Assembly (NCBI RefSeq): GCF_000350485.1
Contig: NZ_AORV01000061.1
Coordinates: 1-64,000 of the forward strand
DNA length: 64,000 nt
Direction of reading: 5' to 3'
Origin: Ruminiclostridium cellobioparum subsp. termitidis CT1112
GTDB taxonomy: Bacteria > Bacillota > Clostridia > Acetivibrionales > DSM-1351
How positions within the stretch are numbered: the stretch's first letter is position 1; each line of letters begins with the position of its first letter. A program made the position numbers and the translations under genes. Positions 38,850 through 47,256 of this stretch are shown piece by piece. The notes beneath the pieces were generated by a model. It was given only the letters and a program-made list of their open reading frames with translations. It searched no databases and was not told the origin of the DNA.

Positions 38850-40085
38850 ATGCTTAAAATTGTTTATCCTGTTTGTTGTGGTGTTGATGTTCACAAAAAG
38901 TTTATTGTTGCTACTATTGCAACCACAAAAAATAACATCACGACCTATATGGCGAAAAAGTTTAGTACTTTTTCTGATGATCTTTTGCTTTTCAAGCAAT
39001 GGCTTTCTTCTAACAGTTGCTCTTCCATCTGCATGGAAAGTACAGGCAAGTATTGGATTCCGGTCTTTAATATTCTTGAGGACACATGCTCAATTACACT
39101 GGCAAATCCCAAGTATATAAAGAACATCCCCGGAAAGAAAACCGATAAACGCGATTCTCTCTGGATTGCCGATCTCCACAAGCACGGCTTGGTCAGGGGA
39201 AGCTTTATTCCTCCCAAATCCGTCAGAGAGCTCAGAGACCTGTTGAGGTATCGTTTCAAGCTTGTCAATGTACGTTCAAGTGAGAAAAACCGTTTCCAGA
39301 ACTCACTGACCGTATCCAATATTATGATTTCAAATGTAGTCTCAGACACTTTTGGAAAATCTGCTTCTGCAATCATTAAATACGCAATGGAGAACCCCCA
39401 CAAAAAGAACGTTGATTTCTCTTCGCTTCTTCACAGAAGTTTGCTTCCTAAAGCTGATGTAATCAATTCTTCTATGAAGGGTTCCATCTCCCAGGAGCAA
39501 AACTCAAAAATGTCAGTCTGCCTTGAGCATTTTAACTACATTGAAAATTGTATTGACCAGCTTGATACTACAATCGATTTACTTGCCAATAACTTTGAAC
39601 CACAAATCAAGCTCGTATCCACACTACCCGGCTTTACAACCAAATCAGCAACTTCCCTTATCTCTGAAATCGGTGTAGATATGTCTGCCTTTGAAGACTC
39701 AAAAAACCTTTGTTCATGGGCAGGTGTTACACCTCAGAATAATGAAAGTGCCGGGAAGAAGAAAAGTGTACGCATAAGCCATGCCGGAGTATACATCAAA
39801 CCATTGCTGGTACAGTGTGCAAATGCTGCAATAAAGGACAAAAACTGTACATACTTTAATCATAGGTATCAAGCTATCAAAAAACGTCGTGGGCACAAAA
39901 GAGCCATTATTGCCATAGCAAGAATGCTGCTTACCTGTGTTTACAACATGCTCAAGAAGAATGAAGCCTTTGATTCTTCTTTATATGAAGGATACCTGCA
40001 AAACAGTAAAATACAAAATACTTCCGGTACTCAGTCAAGCATTGATATGCAATACAGCTTCTTCAGTCACAGGGATTTGTGGTGA
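38850..40085 (+). CDS. IS110-family transposase (DEDD)
   Basis: A 411-residue serine/DEDD recombinase of the IS110 family. N-terminal RuvC-like domain: CCGVDVHKKFIVATIAT with the first Asp, CMESTGKYWIPVFNIL with Glu, and KTDKRDSLWIADLHKHGLV with the terminal Asp pair. The C-terminal Tnp_20 domain shows LPGFTTKSATSLISEIG, FWAGVTP-like CSWAGVTPQNNESAG and the catalytic Ser region in SVRISHAGVYIKPLLVQ. GGGTG precedes the ATG at 38850. The frame is intact, so the element could be active. Confidence 0.93.
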   Translation: MLKIVYPVCCGVDVHKKFIVATIATTKNNITTYMAKKFSTFSDDLLLFKQWLSSNSCSSICMESTGKYWIPVFNILEDTCSITLANPKYIKNIPGKKTDKRDSLWIADLHKHGLVRGSFIPPKSVRELRDLLRYRFKLVNVRSSEKNRFQNSLTVSNIMISNVVSDTFGKSASAIIKYAMENPHKKNVDFSSLLHRSLLPKADVINSSMKGSISQEQNSKMSVCLEHFNYIENCIDQLDTTIDLLANNFEPQIKLVSTLPGFTTKSATSLISEIGVDMSAFEDSKNLCSWAGVTPQNNESAGKKKSVRISHAGVYIKPLLVQCANAAIKDKNCTYFNHRYQAIKKRRGHKRAIIAIARMLLTCVYNMLKKNEAFDSSLYEGYLQNSKIQNTSGTQSSIDMQYSFFSHRDLW

Positions 40086-40330
40086 CTAAGGACTAAATGT
40101 CGTAGCATCACCGTAAATTTAATAAAGTATTCAGTTTTAGCTTACTGAGCCAATTTTTTCAACAATGGTTTGGCTCTTATTTGTATGCCTAAATCCATAT
40201 ATTTTGTTTTCAAGCTAACCTCCATGAGCCACATTTGTGGCCACAAAAATCTTATAATACTTTGAATATTTCGCACGGCCATAAATTCATAGGTTAGTTT
40301 GGAAGACGAACGTCAGCAGAGTCTTTCAAA

Positions 40331-41209
40331 CTAAATGCTCCTTCCAAATCTGGCTTCTATTCTGAAAAGAACAAATACCAGTAATGCTATGACGACTGCC
40401 ATAATGAGGGCCGCTGTTGTAAGTCTTTGATAGGAAAGGTTCATAAAGTTGTTATTCATAAAATGCTGGAGCATGTAAATTTTAAGACTTGGATAGCTCC
40501 CTGCGAGCAGATAGGCCTCTCTGAACACCTTGAAGGAGTTTACGATTGACATCATTAATACGAAAAAACCCGTTGGTATGAGAAAAGGTATTGTAATGTT
40601 TTTTATACAGGCCAAGGGGCCGGCCCCGTCCATACGTGCCGACTCATAATATTCCTTTGGTATATTGCTGAGACCCGCCAGAAATAATATTACGTTGTAG
40701 CCGCAATTTTTCCACAGATACAGAAGCACCAGCACCCACATGGACTGATCACTTTTTATCCAGTCTATATTTCCGGCAAAACCGAATTTTATCAGGATAT
40801 TATTAATAACTCCAAATTCATTGAAAAGAATGTTCCAGACAAGAATTACCGATGCCACAGGGATAACCAGCGGCAGTATAAAAAAACTTCTGAATACCGG
40901 AAGCCCCTTTATACGGCTGTTTAAGAGCAAGGACAGCAGAAAAGAAAGGATGATTATAGCCGGAACACTTATGGCGTTAAATATGATTGTATTTTTGGAT
41001 GCCAGTAAAAAAGAATTGCTGTGAAACAGATCAATAAAATTCTGAAATCCTACAAATTCAACCCCGCCTATTCCCTGTGTGAAACAATAGTATATGCTGA
41101 TTGCAAAGGGTATTGCAAAGAACAGAGCAAAACCCGCCAGGCTGGGAAGTGCAAAAATAAAACCTGCCATGGATTGTCTTGTTTTAAGTTTTGTTTGTAA
41201 CACTGTCAT
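40331..41209 (-). CDS. Sugar-type ABC permease (MalF class)
   Basis: A 292-residue permease with six helices; the first is FIFALPSLAGFALFFAIPFA. The EAA loop reads YESARMDGAGPLACIKNITIPFL. AGGTAGGAA precedes the ATG. Downstream of the stop is a 14-bp inverted repeat (40294-40307 with 40321-40334, one mismatch), then the IS110 element. With the MalG-type permease and one of the lipoprotein binding proteins it forms a CUT1 transporter lacking a local ATPase, which such systems often share in trans. Confidence 0.88.
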   Translation of the reverse strand: MTVLQTKLKTRQSMAGFIFALPSLAGFALFFAIPFAISIYYCFTQGIGGVEFVGFQNFIDLFHSNSFLLASKNTIIFNAISVPAIIILSFLLSLLLNSRIKGLPVFRSFFILPLVIPVASVILVWNILFNEFGVINNILIKFGFAGNIDWIKSDQSMWVLVLLYLWKNCGYNVILFLAGLSNIPKEYYESARMDGAGPLACIKNITIPFLIPTGFFVLMMSIVNSFKVFREAYLLAGSYPSLKIYMLQHFMNNNFMNLSYQRLTTAALIMAVVIALLVFVLFRIEARFGRSI

Positions 41210-41600
41210 TTCCTACCTCATCTTTGGCAAACAAGCTTATTATGCAGGTATATAAAGGGTCTATCCGATGGGCACAGGTCAAACTTATGGGCCCGGGTTC
41301 ATAAAAGCTACTAGCTGCAGGTCCAGATCCTGAAAATATATTAATTCTATTATCAGCTTCAATAAAGTCTTCAATGTTTTAAGCCTGCTGCAGAACCAAT
41401 CCAGTCCGAATTTATATGTAAGCTTTTTATCCAAACAAATATTTTTACCATAATTATTATATAATACTACAACAGGTATATCTACGCTTTTATTCAAATT
41501 TTTGTAAACTTTTAGTGAATAACGGTTATAAATCGAACGTTTCGTTCGGATAGGCCGCAAGTAGTAATTATATTAAATGCAAAAAGCTTTTTGTTAAGGC
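41210..41600. other. Intergenic gap, nothing firm
   Basis: About 390 bp between the MalF-type permease and the solute-binding protein. A 91-codon minus-strand frame here has no ribosome site and biased composition, so I do not call it. Base composition changes within this gap: the right-hand side is strongly AT-rich. Confidence 0.5.
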
Positions 41601-42935
41601 TTATTCATTTAAAAATAATGATACTTTTTCATTTATTACTTTTGCAGTCTGTTCAGCTGTTTTGCTTTCATTTAAAAAGGCTGCCATTTCATCATTGATA
41701 ATTCTTAAAACACTTTTATCTATGAAATCACAAGTATTAACCTTTTCAGGTATATCTGCCAAAATCTTTGCCAGATCCGCAGATATCGCTTCACTTTTAT
41801 AAGTTTTATCATCTGCAGGATTTTTTATTTCTTTGCCACGTTTTTCATTACTTGAAAAATAATTTATAATTTCATTATATGCTTCTTTATTTACAGGAGC
41901 ACTTGAAATTACAGCATCATTTTGAATCTCTTTAGACAATACATATTTTATAAACTCAAATGCTTCTTCCGGATACTCGCATTTGTTACTTATTGCAGCA
42001 AATTTTGTAACATATGCAGAATAATTACCATTAGATTGTGATGATGGATACGGATATAATTTTATATCTGAATTAAGAACTTTTTTTCCAAAATTGTATT
42101 CTGACCAAAAAAATTCCGGATTAGTAGAATATGTCTGTAGCAAGATGAGTGCATTATCCTTTACCATTCCCCAATATAATCCTTGGTACTTCATAGCATA
42201 TTCAGGGGGACAAATCGCGGATATTATACTTTTATAGCTTTTAATTAAATTAATAAATTCATTTGAATCAAAATTAGCTTTTTTAGATTTGTAATCGACA
42301 AAACTTTTTCCATAGCTTTCAAAAATAGATTGAAAATCCATAGGAACAAAAAAGTACTTACCTTTACTTTTCGTATATTTTAGTGAAACATTTGATAATA
42401 TTTCCCAAGATAAATTCTTATTATCAATATTTATATTATTACTCTTTAAAACCTTATCGAATCCATAAAAAATATGCACATCAAAATTTGTCGGTAAAAT
42501 ATATCTATTGCCATCTATTTCACCGCAGTTTATTATTTCTTCGTAATAGTCTTCCAACTTAAATTCATTATCTTTTTTAATAAGTTTATTTAAGTCATAG
42601 AACGTCTTATTCTGGATTGCTTTATAAATGGAAGGGAATATGTCTGTATTATTGCAAAATAAATCAGGGCCGGTACCTGCCATTAAATCAGCTGCTAATT
42701 TATCAGAGTATTCCTTATTTACATTTTGGGGAATATCATCTACCACAAGTCTTATATATTTATTTTTAGCGTTAAACTTAGCTATTGCATTGTGTGTAAA
42801 CTGATCATTTACACGAGCACTTACTTCGAGCTCAATTTTTTCTTTTTGTCCCTTATTACCCACAACTTCATTACTCTCACAACTACTGAATATAATCATA
42901 GAGATAATTAAAAGAAGTATATAATTTTTTCTCAT
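41601..42935 (-). CDS. Extracellular solute-binding lipoprotein 1
   Basis: A 444-residue family 1 binding protein. Lipoprotein signal MRKNYILLLIISMIIFSSC with the Cys at residue 19. The mature part has the usual ADLMAGTGPDLF, FYDLNKLIKKD, NRYILPTNFDV and EEAFEFIKYVLSKE signatures. It is AT-rich, unlike the permeases it precedes. The ribosome site is weak. It may feed the two sugar-type permeases; in this setting the ligand could be peptide- or glycan-related, which cannot be told from sequence. Two paralogues lie at 47.3 and 48.9 kb. Confidence 0.88.
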   Translation of the reverse strand: MRKNYILLLIISMIIFSSCESNEVVGNKGQKEKIELEVSARVNDQFTHNAIAKFNAKNKYIRLVVDDIPQNVNKEYSDKLAADLMAGTGPDLFCNNTDIFPSIYKAIQNKTFYDLNKLIKKDNEFKLEDYYEEIINCGEIDGNRYILPTNFDVHIFYGFDKVLKSNNINIDNKNLSWEILSNVSLKYTKSKGKYFFVPMDFQSIFESYGKSFVDYKSKKANFDSNEFINLIKSYKSIISAICPPEYAMKYQGLYWGMVKDNALILLQTYSTNPEFFWSEYNFGKKVLNSDIKLYPYPSSQSNGNYSAYVTKFAAISNKCEYPEEAFEFIKYVLSKEIQNDAVISSAPVNKEAYNEIINYFSSNEKRGKEIKNPADDKTYKSEAISADLAKILADIPEKVNTCDFIDKSVLRIINDEMAAFLNESKTAEQTAKVINEKVSLFLNE

Positions 42936-43070
42936 AATTTTAATTTATTTATACCTGCATTAGCATGCATTAGTATAATCCTCCACTTTATCAATTATTT
43001 TTACCCATAGCTAATATTACCTTTTTAGTATTAACTTTTGTTTTATTCTAGGACTACTATCTGAATTTAT

Positions 43071-43331
43071 TTATTCTCCATTTTTCTTCAACTGTCTATT
43101 AATAACATTAATTATCCCATTTAATGTTTTAAAATCCCCGCTGACTATGTCCTTTTCAGCTACAGTGATATTAAATTCACGCTCAATATCAAAAAGGAGG
43201 TAAACAAGATCCCTTGGCTCAATACCAAATTGTCCATCTAGAATATCAATATTAAAATTTATTAGGGAGATATCTAGTCCAAACCTTTCTTCAAAAATAC
43301 GGCTTAAAATTGAGTAAATCACTAAATTCAT
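43071..43331 (-). CDS. Acyl carrier-related protein of peptide maturation
   Basis: An 86-residue acidic helical protein with the layout of an acyl carrier protein (LDGQFGIEPRDLVYLLFDIEREF, then IVSGDFKTLNGIINVI). At the usual D-S-L phosphopantetheine site it reads G-I-E-P-R-D-L with no Ser, so it probably cannot carry a prosthetic arm. Such a protein is known as the acyl carrier-related component (TIGR04069-type) beside CLI_3235-type peptide systems. The ATG at 43331 follows GAGG. It acts presumably as a docking or scaffold partner. Confidence 0.8.
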   Translation of the reverse strand: MNLVIYSILSRIFEERFGLDISLINFNIDILDGQFGIEPRDLVYLLFDIEREFNITVAEKDIVSGDFKTLNGIINVINRQLKKNGE

Positions 43332-43848
43332 ATTATAAATCCTCACATAATAATTTTAAAAAGTTTTTCTTAATAAATTCCAGTTACGAACCTTACTTGT
43401 GACTTCAAATTACTGGAATTATATAAACCCTAGCTAAATATAATAATCAGGTTTTACTCACTTAATGATAGTAATAGCTGAAGACTGTGATATTACCGAT
43501 TGAAAAATCAGGCTATTTTAGCTCAACATATAGGTTTAGCCTAGATGGAACATCAATCCGAATACTTTTTAATCTGACAGTACAGACTTATATGCTCCAT
43601 TAACAATTTCGTAAAATATTACTTATTTGAGGCCGCAAATTCACTTAAAAATACACGAGTAAAAAAAGTTTTTAACTTCAAACGACCAAAATCCCTAAAA
43701 AGAGAGAACTTGCACTGACTACCTAATTAATCCAACTTGCTATGTTGCAATTGGATTTTATAGCCACGAGAGGAACTAGATTCCAATTAATATCCCACAC
43801 CTTATCATTTTTTCAATTTAACCTTAAATTTAACTCTGATTTTTAAAG
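43332..43848. other. AT-rich gap inside the peptide cluster
   Basis: About 500 bp without a credible gene. It holds one hairpin (43729-43757, AATCCAA / TTGGATT with inner TTGC / GCAA) and no T-run. The right edge is the displaced 3' end of the TIGR04066-type gene. Confidence 0.4.
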
Positions 43849-44948
43849 TTAATTTGTAAACAAGGAATACTCTCCATAATAACTAAGTTTATCTATTATA
43901 GCAGTAGCGATTTTCTTGGCATCAATGCTATTGAATATGTTAAATATAGGAATTTTTAGGTCTTTATAATTTTTATTTTTTTATCAATAAAATTGGGATC
44001 TATTGTTAAGTATTCTAATTCAGTAAAATCTCCCGCATTTGGCCAATGACACTGCACATTTGATAAATTAAAGCAATCAACTTCATATCCAAATTTATAT
44101 TTAAAGGCAGTTGAAATTTTTTGAAAATATTCAGGTTTGAAATTCTCATACAAAGAGCTTACTAATACAAAGTCTGGTGTTAATGCTTGAGAAACTTCAT
44201 AAGCAAAAATACCAAAATTGTGAGTATATTCATTATTTAATTTCATTGCACCCCCTGGGATCCCAATAATAATTAAATCCGGCGACTCCTCTATTTCTAT
44301 TTCTTTTATAAATCTGTTAAAACTAATAATTTTAGTTGTTTCACTAATAGCCTTATCAAACATAAAATTGGGAAATGAGTGAAACTTCATTAACTCACAA
44401 TATTTTCGTGATCCGACCTGAGATACTTTATATCCTAAACGTTTAATTTCTTCTCTGATATTTAACTGTATTTCAAACTTACATGTTCTCTCACACATTC
44501 CCATTACAAACACCACCGGAGTATCTATTCTATACAAATTTTCCTTCAAAATCAAATAACTTTTTTCTTCTTGATTTATTAAACTTTGATAATTAACACA
44601 ATATTTTTTACATAATTCAGATATAATGTCATTTCTTTTGTAATCGATATCCATTATTGATAAAATATTTTTCTTATGTCTTATTGACTCAGTAATTTTA
44701 GGAAATAAAAATGCATCGTAGTCAACGTTTGACAAACTATCACAAATCAATACAGTATCACAGCATTCTAATAATTGATTAAATTTATTTATTTGGTGAA
44801 TATCTATTTTTCTTTTGTTAAAGTTATAGTTATTGTCCTTATTCCCAAATGTAATTCCACCTATAATGTCATAATTCTCCAAATATAAATGGTTTAAAAC
44901 CGGAACAATTTCAAAACTATAAGGAAATATCAATAGTTTTTCTTTCAT
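43849..44948 (-). CDS. TIGR04066-type peptide maturation protein, 3' frameshift in an A-tract
   Basis: The open frame is 330 residues (ends 43956). It starts EKLLIFPYSFEIVPVLNHL and has an N-terminal Rossmann-like half. The second domain starts TPVVFVMGMCERTCKFEIQL, with DLIIIGIPGGAMKLN and TPDFVLVSS later. It ends early at KIIKT. In another frame the next 36 codons read DLKIPIFNIFNSIDAKKIA and on to a stop at 43849, a natural C-terminus. One extra A in the seven-A run (43976-43982) would join them. It overlaps the radical SAM gene by 32 bp and has AGGAGG before the ATG. It is a conserved companion of CLI_3235-type peptides; biochemical role unknown. Confidence 0.78.
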
Positions 44949-46377
44949 TTCGTCCTCCTATAAATTTATTAAACTCATATTTCAAATTCTTTAACATACA
45001 TATATCTTTTAATCTATCTTCAGCAAATTTTATTGTCCTATTACACTTACTCACTTTTTCATATCTTGAAAGTCCATTTACTGAATCGGCCATCGCAACA
45101 CATAATCCACAAAACCGAAATGCCCAGCAGTTTTTACATTTACTTTCGCTTAATTTACCAATGTTTAATATTTCGCGAATATTATCATAATTAAAACCAT
45201 CAAATATATTGCCAATTTTCATTATTTCTGATGTCTCACTTACTCTTTCACAAGGATAAAAGTTTCCAAGCGTATCAATAAATAATCTTTGTGATCCAGG
45301 AATACAAGGTCCTCCATGATGAGCTTTTTCAGGCAATTTTTCGGTTAATTTAAGTTGGGCAAAAGTCTTTTCTAAAGAAATAAAATATGTCTTTACAAGT
45401 TTGGAAACATAACTTTGATCCAATCTTCCAAGTCTAGATAAAAAAAGTTTAAAAATTTCATATTTATAATTATTTATAAATGTCTGGTCATTTTTCACAT
45501 GCTCTTTTTTTGAGTTAGGATTAATTTCTGATGCTAAAACCATTGCTTCTTTAACTAAATCAAAATCTCTAAAGAAGTTATCAATACAGCAAAACTCATT
45601 TTCCTGATCAAGTACTGCGTTAAAGCATATATTTTTATAGTAATTAGGATATTTCTCTTTAATAAAACTTACATTTCTCATTACAATTTCAAAAGTACTC
45701 TTACTTGTACAAGCGAACTTTCTATTTTTATCCTGCACCTCTTTTGGTCCATCTAAACTTATTACCAAATATACATCGTTCTCTACAAAAAGCTGTACAA
45801 TATTTTCATTAAGGAGTGTACCGTTTGTAGTAATTGTAAAAGATAACTTTTTGCCAAAGCAATTTTCCTTAGCATAGTTGATACATTTTCTAATTAATCC
45901 TTTTTCTAATAATGGTTCTCCACCATAAAAACCAATATTTATTTCTTTATTATCTTCAGAATGGCCAAGTAAAAAGTCTATACTTCTTTTAGCAATTTCA
46001 AAATCCATTCTACTTTTTGTATGTGTTCTATTATAGTAGCCTCCTGAATATGCACAATAACTACAATTAAGATTACAGTTTTGTGTTAGCTGTAATGTTA
46101 TCTTTTGAATTTTACTATTTAAATAGTATTCTATAAGTTCATCTGCAGGATGTAAAATTTCTTTTATTCGATTTGAGGAAAAAAATCCATCATTTTTCAT
46201 TTTTACCATAAGTTCAAATATATCTTTGTCCTCTACATTTTCTGATTCGGCTTGGTCTTTCATCAACATTTTTATAAGTTCATTTTGTCCTTTTAAAATA
46301 ACATTTCTATTTACATCATATATATAATCTTTTCCACCAACTTTAAACGTATGAATAAATGGTTTATGGTTATGCAT
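44917..46377 (-). CDS. Cys-rich peptide radical SAM/SPASM maturase (CcpM-like)
   Basis: A 486-residue radical SAM enzyme. The N-terminal ~85 residues form a precursor-recognition-like region. The 4Fe-4S motif is CNLNCSYC (Cys 101, 105, 108). GFYGGEPLLE and ITTNGTLL follow as core strands. The C-terminal SPASM part has HGGPCIPGSQRLFIDTLG, FYPCERV, and the cluster CKNCWAFRFCGLC. AAGGTGGGG precedes the ATG at 46377. It lies just after the Cys-rich precursor and is inferred to modify it, possibly by thioether or other carbon-centred crosslinks. Product structure is unknown. Confidence 0.93.
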   Translation of the reverse strand: MHNHKPFIHTFKVGGKDYIYDVNRNVILKGQNELIKMLMKDQAESENVEDKDIFELMVKMKNDGFFSSNRIKEILHPADELIEYYLNSKIQKITLQLTQNCNLNCSYCAYSGGYYNRTHTKSRMDFEIAKRSIDFLLGHSEDNKEINIGFYGGEPLLEKGLIRKCINYAKENCFGKKLSFTITTNGTLLNENIVQLFVENDVYLVISLDGPKEVQDKNRKFACTSKSTFEIVMRNVSFIKEKYPNYYKNICFNAVLDQENEFCCIDNFFRDFDLVKEAMVLASEINPNSKKEHVKNDQTFINNYKYEIFKLFLSRLGRLDQSYVSKLVKTYFISLEKTFAQLKLTEKLPEKAHHGGPCIPGSQRLFIDTLGNFYPCERVSETSEIMKIGNIFDGFNYDNIREILNIGKLSESKCKNCWAFRFCGLCVAMADSVNGLSRYEKVSKCNRTIKFAEDRLKDICMLKNLKYEFNKFIGGRNERKTIDISL

Positions 46378-46410
46378 GACTGTCCCCACCTTTTGCTAAT
46401 AATAAAAGAA

Positions 46411-46449
46411 AAAATTGAATCAACCTAGTGTTTTAGTTGATTCAATTTT
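46411..46449 (-). terminator. Read-through hairpin between precursor and maturase genes
   Basis: Perfect 14-bp stem (AAAATTGAATCAAC and its complement, 11-nt loop), flanked by A- and T-runs. On the minus strand it lies 32 bp after the precursor stop. Typical of RiPP operons, where it makes precursor transcript exceed the enzyme transcript. Confidence 0.85.
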
Positions 46450-46481
46450 TTTCTCTACATATGTAATATTATTTGTTACAT

Positions 46482-46697
46482 CTAGCCTACAGAGGCCACA
46501 CTCCCACTATAAGTTGATGAATCTGAGTGGTTATCGGTTCTAGACGTTGATAAACTGCCATAATACCAGCTTTGAACGGATCCATAAGCATCACATGAAC
46601 CAGAACAATCACAAGAACATCCACAATAGGAACATGAAGTACAATAGGCTTCCACAGTCTCCATCTGGAATTCTAACTTTTTACCTAGACTTTTCAT
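46482..46697 (-). CDS. Cys-rich RiPP precursor peptide (CLI_3235-type)
   Basis: A 71-residue peptide. The leader-like N-terminus MKSLGKKLEFQMETVEAYC is followed by a core with seven Cys in the pattern C-x2-C-x2-C-x-C-x-C-x-C-x3-C. The last 36 residues have no Cys and are rich in Ser, Tyr, Thr and Gly. The KKL...ETVEAY-C start is the hallmark of the CLI_3235 bacteriocin-type family, as I recall it. The ATG at 46697 follows AAGGTGTGGTG. No Gly-Gly site is present before the Cys core. Only one precursor is seen. Confidence 0.88.
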   Translation of the reverse strand: MKSLGKKLEFQMETVEAYCTSCSYCGCSCDCSGSCDAYGSVQSWYYGSLSTSRTDNHSDSSTYSGSVASVG

Positions 46698-46725
46698 ATT
46701 TTCACCACACCTTCTTATTTTTATG

Positions 46726-46754
46726 GTTCAAAAGCTCGCGGACTTCTTTTGAAC
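46726..46754. promoter_or_regulatory. Inverted repeat in the precursor upstream region
   Basis: Perfect 9-bp arms GTTCAAAAG / CTTTTGAAC around 11 nt, 29 bp upstream of the precursor start. It lies in the untranslated leader or promoter. It may be a regulator site or an RNA hairpin. Confidence 0.45.
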
Positions 46755-47256
46755 ATTGTCTATTTGAATTTCTATCTGGGTTTCCGCGGATATCCTTTCA
46801 AGAAATCAAATACGTAAAATCATGCACTTTTTGATCTATCTAAATTATTCTGCTATGATATTAATACCAAATAATTATAAAATTGGGTAACCTATCTGTT
46901 AAATAGTAAAAAATTTTGTTATCCTTTGGAGATGCATGTGGATCACATTAAAAAATAACCGGTTTTGTAAACAATGCTTTTTATATTAATTCCATCAATT
47001 TAACTTTTCCTTTATTCGAATTATAAGAGAGCAATATCTTTAACTCGCGTTTAATACAATTCTAATTAAAAAAATATTTAATGTCAACCATTTTTTTCCT
47101 TTTATTTTATTTAGTGGAATTTTATGATATTACATCTTATTATGATTTATCAACTATATAGTTTTACTGCCTTCTTCTATTTTGACTGGTGATAATTATA
47201 AACATTTTTAAAAATCTCAACAATTTATGCTTCTATCAGCAAACCGCTATATAAAT
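46755..47256. other. AT-rich non-coding region upstream of the precursor
   Basis: About 500 bp with no gene in either strand that has a ribosome site. It should contain the promoter of the peptide operon. No second precursor is present. Confidence 0.5.

Larger units (their letters stand above)
38583..40293 (+). mobile_element. IS110-family insertion sequence
   Basis: The element must lie between the two minus-strand permeases (38552 and 40331), reading in the opposite direction. It has about 260 bp non-coding on the left and about 210-240 bp on the right of the transposase. No terminal inverted repeats are visible, as expected for IS110. Exact ends cannot be set from one copy. The right flank has a GAGCCAA / TTGGCTC hairpin (about 40148-40177). 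Confidence 0.8.

Noticed and set aside
38945-39403. Minus-strand frame inside the IS110 transposase
   Set aside because: Antisense shadow of a clear transposase gene.
41285-41560. 91-codon minus-strand open frame upstream of the MalF-type permease
   Set aside because: No ribosome site, odd composition and no recognisable domain; it lies in a gap where composition changes.
46547-46834. Plus-strand frame over the precursor peptide
   Set aside because: It is antisense to a well-supported precursor gene and has no ribosome site.
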